Source of the DNA: Clostridiaceae bacterium
GTDB lineage: Bacteria > Bacillota > Clostridia > Acetivibrionales > Acetivibrionaceae
Assembly (NCBI GenBank): GCA_012519925.1
Contig: JAAYPF010000239.1
Coordinates: 1 to 39,853, forward strand
DNA: 39,853 nt
Reading direction: 5' to 3'
The notes below the pieces were generated by a model, which was not told the origin of the DNA, ran no database searches, and was given only the letters and a program-made list of their open reading frames with translations. Positions 28,101-37,420 of the stretch are shown in pieces. Position 1 is the first letter of the stretch. The number at the start of each line of letters is the position of its first letter. The translations under genes were made by a program, and so were the position numbers.

Positions 28101-30162
28101 TGACGATGGTGATATAGCGACTGAGGCAAAGGATTATAGTGTACATATAAAGTCGGAGAAAGATTTAAGATTCAACCTTCTTAAAAAGGATAAATATACC
28201 ATTATAAAATTTGGTACATTAAGCTATGTAAGGTTAATAAATCTGCAAGCAAATACTTATTACGATATAAGGGTATATAAAAATGAGGGCAGTGAATTGG
28301 TGTACACAAAAGACGAGATGTATACCCGGGATTCCTACCATCAACTTGAGATCAAGTGGAGAGGTCTTTCTGAGTATAGATATGAGGTTGCAATAAAGTC
28401 ACCTTGGGAAGATGATTATATTTTACTAGATGAATCTAATTTTGAGGAATATACAAATACCCAAGGTAGGGTATTGCCTTATTATGGAGAAAAGAACACT
28501 AAGACTAGTGGAACCGATTATGAATACTATTATGCTAGGATTAAGTCTATTCCAGTAAAGCTGGTAGATGGAAGTTATGAGAATCAGCCTTTAAAATCAA
28601 ATACTAAATACTACATAAAGGTTAGAGCTAAAAAGGTAGATTCGGTGGATTTGGGAATAATATCCTATTCAAAATATTTAGATCCTATTTTTATTAGGAC
28701 AGATTTTAGTCAGGAGGATTACGATAGTGAGGATAGGGAGACAAAAACAGAAGCTTCATTTTTAGATAGAATCAAGAGACTTGAAGAGGCGTTATTCTGG
28801 AGAATAAATATTAAGAACCAGGCTGAAAACAAGTTGCTGTTGAAAGGAGATAGGGTTGTAAATGAAATAGAGAACAGTGGAACCTATATTTTTACTTTAG
28901 ATATTTCTCATTTTGCTAAATTTGCTACCCTTGATCAGATATATATACCTGTTGAGGTAATTAAAGCTTTAGAATTACAAAACAAGAGCCTTTTGATCAG
29001 GACTAATGGTGCAGAGTACAGTGTAAGGCCAAATACTTTTGATTTAAATGCTAGACCGGAGATAAAGGAGCTAAAAGAAAATAATAATATTAAGGGTATC
29101 TACTTGACTTTAAATATAGGTCGCAGCCAAAAAGGTAAAGTTGCTATTCCCAATGGATTTGAATCAGTGTCTTATATTAATGAATTAGAGATTGATGCTG
29201 TAGGGACGTCCTTAACTTATACACAATTTAAGGCTCAGATACAAGATCGGTTGTATAATAAGGATTCTGGCCTTGTTCAGAAGAAGCTTGAAGAACTACT
29301 CAATAAAGAATTATCCGATTCTAAATATTTAGATCAGTTAATGAACGAGTCTATTAGTGATATTGAAATTGAACTATCTGAATTTATTTACCTCAAAATG
29401 GAGGGTGGAAAAGGGATTTCACCAATAACCATAAAAAGCAAAGAAATAAACAGTTTTGACAATCCGATGTTAATTAATCTTAATTATAATGAACATACAG
29501 GTTTGAAATTGCCCTATATTAGATATTATGGTAGCAATAAGTGGCAAAAGCTAAATCAAAGTTCTGCTATTTCCTATAGCAAGCTGGCATTTAATGTAAT
29601 AATGACTGGGGAATATGCCATATTTGCACAAGAAGAGTTTGCAAAGGATTTGTTGGAAAACTACTATCATACGCCTAATATAAGAATGCTCCTTTCTAAA
29701 TATGATTTGAGTGGAGTGTTTGGAGATATGAGATCTTTCCTTCCTGAAGATAGCGTAAAAGTGAAAGAAATAATACTTTTATATGAGACAATAATAGGTT
29801 TAGACCAAGGTGAAAGTGGTCTTACAATTAATCAAAAGGCACAAAGATATAACCTTGAAAGTCTTATAGCCTTCGGAGGAGTTGTAAGAGATGTGAGCAG
29901 ACAGGAAACTGCCAAAGTAATAATGATGATGTATTCGGCTAAAACAGGAGTCAATACAATCAGTTTGATTCCTAATAGCAGTAAATCAGCTAAGGATATG
30001 TCTAGGGTAGATAAGGCATATTATAAAGATGTTCTTATTTGTGTAGATTTAGGATTGATAGAGCTTAATGACGAAGGTAGGTTTATCCCTGATGGAACTA
30101 TATCTAGGGCTGAATTGGCAACTGCCTTTGTAAAGTTACTTAAGCTTACTGGAGATATATAA
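25168..30162 (+). CDS. Very large secreted fibronectin type III protein with degenerate SLH-like C-terminus
   Basis: Exported surface protein of 1664 residues. A signal peptide (1-31, ending VWAA) leads into repeated beta-sandwich units of fibronectin III type (about 35-1190), recognised by recurrent W-x(n)-Y pairs such as LNIRWDKVSGANSYAISYHT, and by 'LxPNTTYYFIAKT', 'LSPNKLYYFSIKA' and 'LKSNTKYYIKVRA'. Residues about 1195-1500 form a tail domain also found in the next gene. Near 1590-1660 one SLH-like repeat is seen (YYKDVLICVDLGLIELNDEG, then IPDGTISRAELATAFVKLL, with SRAE in place of TRAE). With only one clear SLH, firm wall anchoring is uncertain. GGAGG lies 7 nt before the ATG. First of three co-oriented surface genes. 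Confidence 0.88.
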   Translation: MKLIKRVFTIILVAVILSTLMPSFQQYVWAASSPVKIYVDSYKDGKLNIRWDKVSGANSYAISYHTPDNKVQIKAVNSQDNTYQIIDLQDDYIYDFKINIYSSIFDEDSIDSIDEDDLETVTDNIIGEGLLYYLPRVSFQSTVEEQIRKGIDGGGYEIGDEPRIKLEWNMPKIWVEGIGYINANRTEALEVVRYNLEDVYKNNIDMSKFNFRINISSSEATLNSGAAQSAIFIEYSDDDSKYIAYLSNNNDVIADVQNQNGKMSLTLVGRKDTSAPLPEVKEPEAAEGYLPNSDILPGTVYYMNIRPLYQDNDGNIQSVISVAAPGDFNGSILKGEFPYTYTPIRLQLTKDSANNIYVKIYRINQGSLDLPRLYYEVQSSNDQTIEGDWIVKKTIDDSYFVKGAESALTVISDVGVNNENFYKIVVKTDTTKDRIESKPLKYILAEDTSKSPVPVGVTVVDRKPVTRSVEVDGKTIIQKSSDITISWEKPANWDEIRANTNIEEDVVYHVMFNVSEYEDDSMPYPELKADDTVYGYFPLIYRKALYFSSKEVKENGNRLEYTIDGFDLFKGYCLHYFDESGNAIIRQDAEIRKGLDENEKNYPNFLLPNKVYYLKMYTTSNTDTDRNSMDIEKMSDKSLTISFTTRTINEIDVPLPKNMRVVANEADVSSVVDNEADESIGETTIVSNYVDLQFDKVDLNWSNYIADTTVSKAVYYDFYMSTRTDLNSFIKIGTTEDLEGDIKFVGAEDAQSTSIRMTIREFANGTIAYTNFGSKLKPNTTYYFIAKTRLRAEGMETERESDYSSLLSVTTVKGVMGEADETLKLPYAPVDFQIALDEEGNQILTSTKVTFKWTREESDVVYNIISSSRKIAANEKEYEGNNDAIYQSFLANFGEIILDPSLEDLPANFEYDPVTKECRYTIDKWLSPNKLYYFSIKAIKKDDNTNYSPWVSIPVTTNLIEQPAYLEAVADVQLGFYFDDGDIATEAKDYSVHIKSEKDLRFNLLKKDKYTIIKFGTLSYVRLINLQANTYYDIRVYKNEGSELVYTKDEMYTRDSYHQLEIKWRGLSEYRYEVAIKSPWEDDYILLDESNFEEYTNTQGRVLPYYGEKNTKTSGTDYEYYYARIKSIPVKLVDGSYENQPLKSNTKYYIKVRAKKVDSVDLGIISYSKYLDPIFIRTDFSQEDYDSEDRETKTEASFLDRIKRLEEALFWRINIKNQAENKLLLKGDRVVNEIENSGTYIFTLDISHFAKFATLDQIYIPVEVIKALELQNKSLLIRTNGAEYSVRPNTFDLNARPEIKELKENNNIKGIYLTLNIGRSQKGKVAIPNGFESVSYINELEIDAVGTSLTYTQFKAQIQDRLYNKDSGLVQKKLEELLNKELSDSKYLDQLMNESISDIEIELSEFIYLKMEGGKGISPITIKSKEINSFDNPMLINLNYNEHTGLKLPYIRYYGSNKWQKLNQSSAISYSKLAFNVIMTGEYAIFAQEEFAKDLLENYYHTPNIRMLLSKYDLSGVFGDMRSFLPEDSVKVKEIILLYETIIGLDQGESGLTINQKAQRYNLESLIAFGGVVRDVSRQETAKVIMMMYSAKTGVNTISLIPNSSKSAKDMSRVDKAYYKDVLICVDLGLIELNDEGRFIPDGTISRAELATAFVKLLKLTGDI
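27150..27199 (+). repeat. Imperfect 30-nt tandem duplication in the fibronectin-III gene
   Basis: A 20-nt segment encoding VANEAD/VDNEAD recurs 30 nt later with one base change. It is an in-frame duplication in a linker between fibronectin-III units. Confidence 0.7.
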
Positions 30163-30239
30163 ATGCTTTTCATTTAAAATATAAAAGGATTTTAGGCTGT
30201 GATTAGGTGGAAGAATTTCTGAAAATAGGAGAAATTGAT

Positions 30240-33200
30240 ATGAAAAGATTTTATAGAGTATTAGGTTTAATATTATTATTGTCAATAATTATACAAAACT
30301 TTTCGGGAATAAGGGTATTTGCCTATATACCTGATACTCCGAATGCACCAACGCAGTTCAGGGTTGAAAAGCTAAACGAAGACCAGCCTCCGATAGGATT
30401 CGATGAGTTTGATAAATATTATGTGGATTTAAAATGGGGCTTAGAAGGTGAAAGTGGTATTTATTCGAATTTATATCTTCAGGAGGTTGCAAAGGGTTAT
30501 AGACCCGTTACTTCTCGTGTATTAAAGGAACGTGATATACCGAATAAAACGGATGATAATATACCGAATAAAACGGATGATAATTCTATTAGGCTAAAAG
30601 AGCTCAAGTCGGGAACTATATATAATTTAGATATGACTGCTTATCGTACTTATCCTGATGGAGACAAAGTATATAAAAGCCCGGAATCAGGATTGTCAAA
30701 TAAGGTAAAGGTGCTTACTGATATTGAGATTGCTGCCTATTCTCAAGGAACAGATAAGATAAAAATTGAGTGGGATGATGTATGGGATACTCAAGGAAGA
30801 ATATCATATAAGCTCTATATTTCAGAAAGCGAATTGTTTTCAAATACTCAACCCATATACATTGGAAATTCGCAGATAGGAGAAGGAAAAGCAGTAACAG
30901 TCAATGAAGCAAATGGAAAACTTGAATATATTCATAATGTGAGAGATTCAGGCAGAGTCTACTATGTACGAATTGAACCAGATATTAGCAATGATGAAAT
31001 TAAGAGAACACAATATACTAAGACGGTAAAAGCGAGCAGTTTTATACTAGTAAAGACTTCGAGAGTGGCATCATCGGATATGGGGGTAATATGGAAATTA
31101 GAGTGGAGCCCCGTTGTTACAGGTCTTAGTTCAAGTGGCATTAAGGTTTCATATCAAATATATAGAGGAACTATAGGTTCTAATACTCTAGCTCAGTATA
31201 TGGCAGAAACAGACGGTACGAACTTTTTTATCACTTTGCCTGAAGGTGAAGTCACACAGTATTTCTTGATTAGGGCTATAGTGACTAGAGGTGGTGAAGA
31301 TGTATACAGGGGAATAAGAATTGAATCGGATCAAATAATTGTAGAGGAACAGGAGACCCCTACAACCCCTACAACCCCCGAAATAGTAGATTTGTTTGAA
31401 AGGGTTGCTGGAGACGTTATAATAAGCTATGAAGAAGAGCTGACTTCAACCGGGGCTACTATTCTTTGGAAAGCTCCAATAAAAGGAAATGGAGAGCTAG
31501 ACAGTGATGTTACTTATGATATTTGGCTAGTAACCGACCCTAATACTTTGGATGCACCTCCTGAAAATGAAAAGATTGCATCTGACTTTATGGTTGGGTC
31601 AGCAAACCACATAATTAACAATAACAAAGTACTCGGGTATAAATATAGAGTTGAAGGTCTTACACAAAATTCGACCTACTACTTTAAAATTGTTGCTAAG
31701 AAGAAAGCTGTTGAGAATGTAAATGGCGTTGTACAGAGTGTTACATATCAATCGGATGCAGCACTTAAGGTTATAATTACGCCTATTGATGAACCTATAG
31801 ACCAGCCGGTAATTCCTGCGAGACCTCCCATTAAGATAAAGGAGAGTTCGCCAGGGGAGTACATGATTACAGAAAAATCCGTAACTATTCAATTAAAGAA
31901 CCTATGGTATGAAAAGTTTAATTTTACGGGCAACAAGTGGGAATACATTACAGACGAAGAACTAAATACGAATGAAGAATTAAAAGATATTTTCTTTGAC
32001 AATCAAAATGGAACTGCTACTACAGTAGTGAATGATGTTTACTATAGAAAAGTGGCCTATGATTCAGGTGTTACTTTTGATGTTGGCTGTATTGAATATG
32101 TTGAGGGAATGAAATATGAAGATATACAAAGCATGCAGCCAGACAAGATAACAAATTTCCCATCTATAGCTAATGATGCAACAGAAAACCCAAATCTAAA
32201 CCCTGATGGAATGCGACACAACGTAGTTATAGACTTGACAGATCTTGAACCTAACAAAATATATGTTATATGGGCTAGAGCTGTCAGGTCAAGTGCCAAC
32301 CTTGCCTCCGGTCCATCGGACCCTATAGTATTTACTACTTTGCCTGTTATTATAACACCAGTGGAAAAACCCGTTGTGCCATATTTTAATTATAGCTTAG
32401 CCAGTGATAACTATATTGATATTGGATGGGATATTGTACCGGAATATAATTATTATCTTAAGTATGGCGTTGAGGACAATGTAAATGCGGCTTCAAACCA
32501 GATTACTATTACATCACAAGAGCTTGAGGATGCTATTTATTACAGGGTAGGGGATTTACAACCAGACACCTTATATTATTTCTGGGTTCAGGCTGAAGCG
32601 ATTAATGCTGAAGGTGAAAGTAGTAAATCTGATTGGAGCGATTCCTATGCTGTAAGGACATTGGAATTAATTCCGCCTGAAACGCCAAAGGGTTTTGGAA
32701 TAAAGAACTCAAAGGATGCCATAACAAAAAACACTATTACCTATGAATGGATGATGGAAGAGAATATACATTATATACTTGAAATTGCTAGTGATATAAA
32801 TTACAGTAGCTCCTCAGAATATCTAGTAGGTATGGGTTCTGAATATACGGTTAATGAATTACTGTCCAACCACAGGTACTATGCAAGGTTGTACGCCTAT
32901 GATCCAATTAAGGGACTTCGTTCTCAACCTACCCAGAGTATAACTGTGCGAACTAAAAGAAGTGATGACGATTATGATTCGGACCAGGATATTGAGGATA
33001 TAATAACCGGCGAATTTGTTGAAAAAGATAAGGAAATAATAAATGATACATGGAATATAAGAATAACTGGTGTTAATGCAGATCGTTTTGTACAGCATGT
33101 TTTAACCGATAACAAGCTCGATTACAGGCTGGATGTATCCACACCACCTTCAAAATGCAATGTGATAAGTATTTTAATATCCGATAAAGTTTTTAAAGCT

Positions 33201-34109
33201 TTGACTTCTATTGGTGAAAATTTAATAATTAGAACTCAAAAAGTTGATTTAATAATAAGACCGGGAGTTTTGACGACTAATATAAGTAATCCACTAGTAA
33301 ATATAGATTCAAGGGTGGACTATGAAATTACAATTTCGACATCTGGGCTAAGTGGAGATGGTATAAAAAATATGGACGTCAAGCTAGAGGCTGGGAACTT
33401 TAGAATTAGTGCTCTTGAGGGGGCTAATAAAATTCCTGTTAATAAGGTATTAAAACCTTTGAAGTTTGAAGTTATGTATGATAAAGAAAATTGGTATAGT
33501 AACGGAAAGACATCAGGTTTTGTGTATGATTCAGTTTTGACAACGTGGACAAGGGAAAATGCTTTTGCGACATTTGATAGAGATACAAATAAAGGGAAGC
33601 TGACGTTTGAGACATTTAAACCTGCTGATATTATAGTAGCACAATATGGTAATGACTATTTTGACGATATATATTACCATAGTTATGAGACAGTTATAAA
33701 TAATGTGGCAGCTGCTCATGATATTAAAAGTATAAGTGGAAGATTATTTGGACCCGATTTGAATGCTACTGTGGGTGATAGTGTCAAACTGATGTTTGAT
33801 TCTTTAGATTATAAGTATGGAAACAATTACATGAATGAAGCATTTAAATCAGGCTTTATAGTCTATGAGGATATTAATTTATCAAGTAAAAATTGTAATG
33901 CTTCAAAGGCATATTCGATGATAATTAGACTATTTGAAATTAAATCGGGAACAAGGTTAGCAAGCGAAAGGAAATCAAACTTTATAGACAATAACGGATT
34001 TACAATTATACGTGAAGGAAAAGCTATCTCATCGGACACTATTGTTAGCAGAGGAGAAATAATGTACCTTATAGAAAAACTGCTTGTATACATAGGTGAG
34101 ATAGATTAA
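30240..34109 (+). CDS. Second large secreted fibronectin type III protein, paralogue of the preceding gene
   Basis: Exported protein of 1289 residues. A signal peptide (about 1-32, ending RVFAY) is followed by several fibronectin-III units (about 38-905; for example 'LKSGTIYNLDMTAYRTY', 'LTQNSTYYFKIVAKKKA', 'LQPDTLYYFWVQAEA'), with a TTPTTPTTPE linker near 375-383. The tail (about 908-1289) is related to that of the upstream gene: both share an IRT-x(n)-RP segment inside a beta-rich domain (upstream LLIRTNGAEYSVRP, here LIIRTQKVDLIIRP), and the C-terminus resembles worn-out SLH repeats. Only a weak SLH signature remains. The frame opens at a GTG at 30207, but AGGAG lies 8 nt before the ATG at 30240, where the signal peptide begins. 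It follows the first gene by 77 nt and is followed after 70 nt by an SLH gene. Confidence 0.87.
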   Translation: MKRFYRVLGLILLLSIIIQNFSGIRVFAYIPDTPNAPTQFRVEKLNEDQPPIGFDEFDKYYVDLKWGLEGESGIYSNLYLQEVAKGYRPVTSRVLKERDIPNKTDDNIPNKTDDNSIRLKELKSGTIYNLDMTAYRTYPDGDKVYKSPESGLSNKVKVLTDIEIAAYSQGTDKIKIEWDDVWDTQGRISYKLYISESELFSNTQPIYIGNSQIGEGKAVTVNEANGKLEYIHNVRDSGRVYYVRIEPDISNDEIKRTQYTKTVKASSFILVKTSRVASSDMGVIWKLEWSPVVTGLSSSGIKVSYQIYRGTIGSNTLAQYMAETDGTNFFITLPEGEVTQYFLIRAIVTRGGEDVYRGIRIESDQIIVEEQETPTTPTTPEIVDLFERVAGDVIISYEEELTSTGATILWKAPIKGNGELDSDVTYDIWLVTDPNTLDAPPENEKIASDFMVGSANHIINNNKVLGYKYRVEGLTQNSTYYFKIVAKKKAVENVNGVVQSVTYQSDAALKVIITPIDEPIDQPVIPARPPIKIKESSPGEYMITEKSVTIQLKNLWYEKFNFTGNKWEYITDEELNTNEELKDIFFDNQNGTATTVVNDVYYRKVAYDSGVTFDVGCIEYVEGMKYEDIQSMQPDKITNFPSIANDATENPNLNPDGMRHNVVIDLTDLEPNKIYVIWARAVRSSANLASGPSDPIVFTTLPVIITPVEKPVVPYFNYSLASDNYIDIGWDIVPEYNYYLKYGVEDNVNAASNQITITSQELEDAIYYRVGDLQPDTLYYFWVQAEAINAEGESSKSDWSDSYAVRTLELIPPETPKGFGIKNSKDAITKNTITYEWMMEENIHYILEIASDINYSSSSEYLVGMGSEYTVNELLSNHRYYARLYAYDPIKGLRSQPTQSITVRTKRSDDDYDSDQDIEDIITGEFVEKDKEIINDTWNIRITGVNADRFVQHVLTDNKLDYRLDVSTPPSKCNVISILISDKVFKALTSIGENLIIRTQKVDLIIRPGVLTTNISNPLVNIDSRVDYEITISTSGLSGDGIKNMDVKLEAGNFRISALEGANKIPVNKVLKPLKFEVMYDKENWYSNGKTSGFVYDSVLTTWTRENAFATFDRDTNKGKLTFETFKPADIIVAQYGNDYFDDIYYHSYETVINNVAAAHDIKSISGRLFGPDLNATVGDSVKLMFDSLDYKYGNNYMNEAFKSGFIVYEDINLSSKNCNASKAYSMIIRLFEIKSGTRLASERKSNFIDNNGFTIIREGKAISSDTIVSRGEIMYLIEKLLVYIGEID
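30537..30584 (+). repeat. Perfect 24-nt tandem duplication
   Basis: Two identical 24-nt units (30537-30560 and 30561-30584) encode IPNKTDDN twice. The exact identity points to a recent replication-slippage event in a loop of the first fibronectin-III unit. Confidence 0.9.
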
Positions 34110-34179
34110 GATGATTGCCAAAAATAAACACTTAAAAAACTTAAAAAAAGCCTATATAAAGAAGGATTTGAGGTATGCA

Positions 34180-35035
34180 ATGGTGAATATAAATAAAATA
34201 GTAGTATACATAATAATAATCAGCAGCGTTATCCTTTTTAATGTGAATCTCTCGTTTTCTCATGGACTTAATTATAAAACTGAGCAATTAGGAAACAATA
34301 AAGAAAGAGTTCTGTTAGAATGGAGTGATAAAGAGGATAGAAAAGGATTTGCCGTTTTATACCACTATTTTGTAAATGGTAAGACTTTGCATATTGGATA
34401 TGAACTAAAAGAGGATTATCCTAAAGAAGCATATATAGATTATGATTTGAACAGTGTTTTAAGTCCTATCAGAGTCAACATTCATGAAGTAGGTAAGCAA
34501 GATTATGCACCTTTTATTGACATTAAGGATGAAGAGACAAAAGAGTATATTACACATCTACATGATGCTGGAATTATAGATGGTTTGCCCGATGGCAGTT
34601 TTTCTCCAGAAAGTCTTATAAGCAGGGCAGAATTTATGGTAATATTGGTTAAGGCTTTAGGCATTGAGGGAAGAGTAGAAGAGGTCAATAGGTTTTCTGA
34701 CATAGACAAGCATTGGGCAAAAGAGTATATCCTTTTGGCAGCGGAGAACGGGCTAATTTCGGGATATGAGGATGGTACTGTAAAGCCGGATAAAAACAAT
34801 AACAATAGCTGAAGTTAGTACCATTTTAGCTAAATCATTTTCTTTTAAAACTACAAACAATGCTATATATTCTAAAGTTAAACAAGGTAAATGGTATAGT
34901 AGTTTTGTTAAGAAAATGTTTGATGTTGGGGTGTTAACTGTTAAAGACAGTATTTACAAAACTTTTGATGAAGAAAGCAATATTAATAGGGGAAATTGTG
35001 CTATGATGATAAGTAGAGCTATTTCAACCTATTAA
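34180..35035 (+). pseudogene. SLH-domain surface protein with a frameshift in its second SLH repeat
   Basis: A signal peptide (INKIVVYIIIISSVILFNV region) is followed by a short beta-rich domain and three SLH repeats. SLH1 (YITHLHDAGIIDGLPDGSFS, then SRAEF) is complete. SLH2 begins ISGYEDGTVKPDK and then the frame runs to a TGA at 34810-34812. If one A is dropped from the run of five at 34792-34796, the protein continues TITIAEVSTILAKSF, completes SLH2, and runs through SLH3 (WYSSFVKKMFDVGVLTVKDS, then NRGNCAMMISRAIS) to a TAA at 35033-35035. The gene is thus broken by one base, or the sequence has an error there. The ATG at 34180 has GAGGT 5 nt upstream; an in-frame ATG at 34111, 1 nt after the preceding stop, is the alternative. 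With three SLH repeats the intact protein would anchor to the wall, perhaps with the two neighbouring proteins. Confidence 0.8.
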
Positions 35036-35056
35036 TTGCAAAAGATAAAAGAATAT

Positions 35057-35089
35057 ATTGCATGTATATCCCATAATGGATGGGGCAAT
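35057..35089 (+). terminator. Possible terminator after the SLH gene
   Basis: CCCAT/ATGGG (5 bp, 5-nt loop) is stacked on ATTGC/GCAAT (5 bp) with an 8-nt bulge on the left side, and AATTTT follows. A modest terminator that would separate the surface genes from ywmB. Confidence 0.35.
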
Positions 35090-35130
35090 AATTTTAGTAT
35101 TAGAATTGTTCATCTTGTGGGGGGATATAT

Positions 35131-35889
35131 GTGTTTGTTAAATTAAGTAAATATTTCTTTTTGTTTATGTTTTTCACAATACTATTTAAATTATTTAGTA
35201 CAGAGGTATACTATAAAGGGATAGAAAATACTTTTTCCTTGTATGATGCTTTTTTAAGCACAGGTGCTAAATTTGTTAATAGTGAAACTTATATATGGTC
35301 TTACATTGATGCACAAAAGCATAGTTCGGAAAACATATTGGATTTTGCACAACAGCTTGCAATTGACTTAGAAATAACAAAAAGTGCTGATTTTTCAAAC
35401 AAAACTGTTAGTAATTCTTTTACAGATAAAACAGATATAATAGGAACGTGTGCTGGCGACACAAGTGTTTGTGTTAGTATACAATTAAATAAAGATAAAT
35501 TGCAAAAAAGCAATATATCCATAAATGTGATTAATAAGGCGGAGTATCAGGATATAAATGATAGTGCTATATTACTTGAAGAAAAGTTTAGAAAAATTGG
35601 GTTAAATCCTAAGGTTAACACTTGTATTATAGGATGCTTTGATGGTAAGCTAGATTATGAAGAAATGAACAGGATAAGCAAAACTATATTAAAGGATACA
35701 AAGGCAAAAGATATAAAAAGTATATACGATAATAACCTAATTAGCATATCGGCCTATTCTCCTTATATTGACAATACTATTGAGCTAGAGGGGACAAGGT
35801 TAAATATGAATATAGCTTTAAGATATAATGCTTACGAGAATAAAACATACATATGGCTTGCGACACCTGTAATTACAATTGAATATTAG
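35131..35889 (+). CDS. ywmB: YwmB-like protein (TATA-box-binding-like fold) upstream of murA
   Basis: A 252-residue protein with an N-terminal signal anchor or signal peptide (about 5-24) and an extracytoplasmic alpha/beta region. Sequence similarity in this family is low. The call comes from length, topology, the late [19 protein letters not shown] and [21 protein letters not shown] segments, and above all from the position directly before murA, spoIID and spoIIQ, as for ywmB in Bacillus subtilis. Two Cys pairs (about residues 110-116 and 168-172) might form a disulphide. The start is a GTG with GGGGGG 6-7 nt upstream; an ATG two bases earlier is out of frame. Function is unknown; a link to cell-wall synthesis is inferred from the neighbours. 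Confidence 0.75.
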   Translation: MFVKLSKYFFLFMFFTILFKLFSTEVYYKGIENTFSLYDAFLSTGAKFVNSETYIWSYIDAQKHSSENILDFAQQLAIDLEITKSADFSNKTVSNSFTDKTDIIGTCAGDTSVCVSIQLNKDKLQKSNISINVINKAEYQDINDSAILLEEKFRKIGLNPKVNTCIIGCFDGKLDYEEMNRISKTILKDTKAKDIKSIYDNNLISISAYSPYIDNTIELEGTRLNMNIALRYNAYENKTYIWLATPVITIEY

Positions 35890-35962
35890 ATTTTATTTAG
35901 CATTCCTGACTATTGAGGAAGCACACACAAAAGATAAATTTATGATGAAAGGAAGAATTGAC

Positions 35963-37228
35963 GTGCCCAAATTGATTGTTTCTGAAGCAAATCCATTGAG
36001 AGGAACTGTAAGAATAAGTGGTGCAAAAAATTCTGTTTTACCCATAATAGCTGCATCTTTATTAGGTGACAGAGAAAGTGTTATTGAAGAAATTCCGTAC
36101 TTGTCTGATGTAAAAGTAATGTGTGATTTACTTAAATCGTTTGGGGCAAATGTTGAGTTTTCAGATAGTAGAACCAGGTTGAGAATAAATCCAAATTTAA
36201 TAGACAATACTACAGCACCTTACGAACTTGTAAATAAAATGAGGGCATCTGTTCTTGTTATGGGTCCGTTGCTTGCAAGAATGGGTGTTGCAAAGATTTC
36301 TCTTCCCGGTGGGTGTGCTATTGGCTCAAGGCCTGTTGATCTTCACCTCAAAGGGTTTGCAGCTATGGGAGCAGAAATTACTCAGGGGCATGGGTATATA
36401 GAGGCAAGAGTAAATGGCCAGTTAAGAGGTAGTAAAATATACCTTGACTTTCCTAGCGTTGGTGCTACCGAGAATATAATGATGGCTGCTGTACTTGCAG
36501 AAGGTCAGACAATAATTGAAAATGCAGCAATTGAACCAGAGATAGTTGATTTGGCAACATATTTGACTACAATGGGTGCCGATATTAAAGGTGCAGGTAC
36601 CGATACAATAAAAATTAATGGAGTTGATTCTTTAGCCGGTGCAACACATGCTGTTATTCCAGACAGGATTGAGGCCGGTACTTTTATGGTAGCAGCAGCA
36701 ATAACCGGTGGAGATGTCAGAATAGAAAATGTAGTTGCGGATCATTTAAAGCCTATAACTGCAAAGCTTAGAGAAGCAGGAGTTGAAGTTTCGGAAGAGC
36801 TTTCGAGCTTACACATCAAGTCTAATGGCGATATAAAACCTATAGACATAAAAACTCATCCTTATCCGGGTTTCCCTACAGATATGCAGTCACAAATGAC
36901 TTCGCTTATGACAAGAGCAGAAGGCACTAGTATGGTTATAGAAACAATATTCGAAAATAGATTTATGCATCTTGCTGAGCTCAAGAGAATGGGTGCTAAT
37001 GTGAAGATTGAAGGAAGAAGTGCAATCATAGAAGGTAGAACCCAATTGACTGGTGCGAAGGTTAAAGCGACAGACTTAAGGGCAGGTGCAGCACTAATAT
37101 TAGCGGGTCTTACCGCTGAGGGTGTTACAGAAATTACTGACATTGAACATATTGAAAGAGGCTATGTTAATATACATGATAAGCTTAAGGAACTCGGAGC
37201 TAATATTGAAAGAGTTGATGAAAATTAA
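35963..37228 (+). CDS. murA: UDP-N-acetylglucosamine 1-carboxyvinyltransferase
   Basis: First committed enzyme of peptidoglycan synthesis: adds enolpyruvate from PEP to UDP-GlcNAc in the cytoplasm. 421 residues. K22-N23 in [11 protein letters not shown] and the active-site loop [15 protein letters not shown] with C118 (equivalent to E. coli Cys115, the fosfomycin target) are present, as are the family segments TENIMMAA and GFPTDMQ. The frame is open to an ATG at 35879, overlapping ywmB, but AAAGGAAG lies 7 nt before the GTG at 35963, and this start gives the normal MurA N-terminus. A strong terminator follows. The place before spoIID corresponds to murAA of Bacillus. Confidence 0.98.
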   Translation: MPKLIVSEANPLRGTVRISGAKNSVLPIIAASLLGDRESVIEEIPYLSDVKVMCDLLKSFGANVEFSDSRTRLRINPNLIDNTTAPYELVNKMRASVLVMGPLLARMGVAKISLPGGCAIGSRPVDLHLKGFAAMGAEITQGHGYIEARVNGQLRGSKIYLDFPSVGATENIMMAAVLAEGQTIIENAAIEPEIVDLATYLTTMGADIKGAGTDTIKINGVDSLAGATHAVIPDRIEAGTFMVAAAITGGDVRIENVVADHLKPITAKLREAGVEVSEELSSLHIKSNGDIKPIDIKTHPYPGFPTDMQSQMTSLMTRAEGTSMVIETIFENRFMHLAELKRMGANVKIEGRSAIIEGRTQLTGAKVKATDLRAGAALILAGLTAEGVTEITDIEHIERGYVNIHDKLKELGANIERVDEN

Positions 37229-37256
37229 TAACGCATAGAAAATTATAATAGCAAAC

Positions 37257-37302
37257 AAAAGCAGTCCAAACCAATATATAAAGTGGTTTAGACTGCTTTT
37301 TT
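37257..37302 (+). terminator. Strong rho-independent terminator after murA
   Basis: GCAGTC-C-AAACCA (37261-37273) pairs with TGGTTT-A-GACTGC (37284-37296), 12 pairs with one mismatch, and six T follow. A-runs before the stem pair with the T-run. It separates murA from spoIID. Confidence 0.92.
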
Positions 37303-37420
37303 GCTTGCGATTTTCTTGAGTTAAAGAATAATTCAAGCACATACAATCATATTTATAGAGATAAGTCCATTTCAAAAATAACATACCGCTACATAACAGC
37401 AAAACTATGAAGTTATAAAG

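Noticed and set aside
34789-34800. Programmed ribosomal frameshift at the A-run of the SLH gene
   Set aside because: A -1 shift leads to an immediate stop; the continuation needs +1. The site lacks a slippery XXXYYYZ heptamer, and five A are too few for strong transcriptional slippage. An indel or sequence error is simpler.
35879-35962. Extra 28 N-terminal residues of murA from an ATG overlapping ywmB
   Set aside because: MurA proteins start near the GTG at 35963, which has a good ribosome site; the upstream residues resemble no family sequence.
37340-37347. CATACAAT, a perfect sigma-E-type -10 octamer upstream of spoIID
   Set aside because: No matching -35 at 13-16 nt, and the leader would be about 185 nt. 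It is kept only as a note in the spoIID entry.
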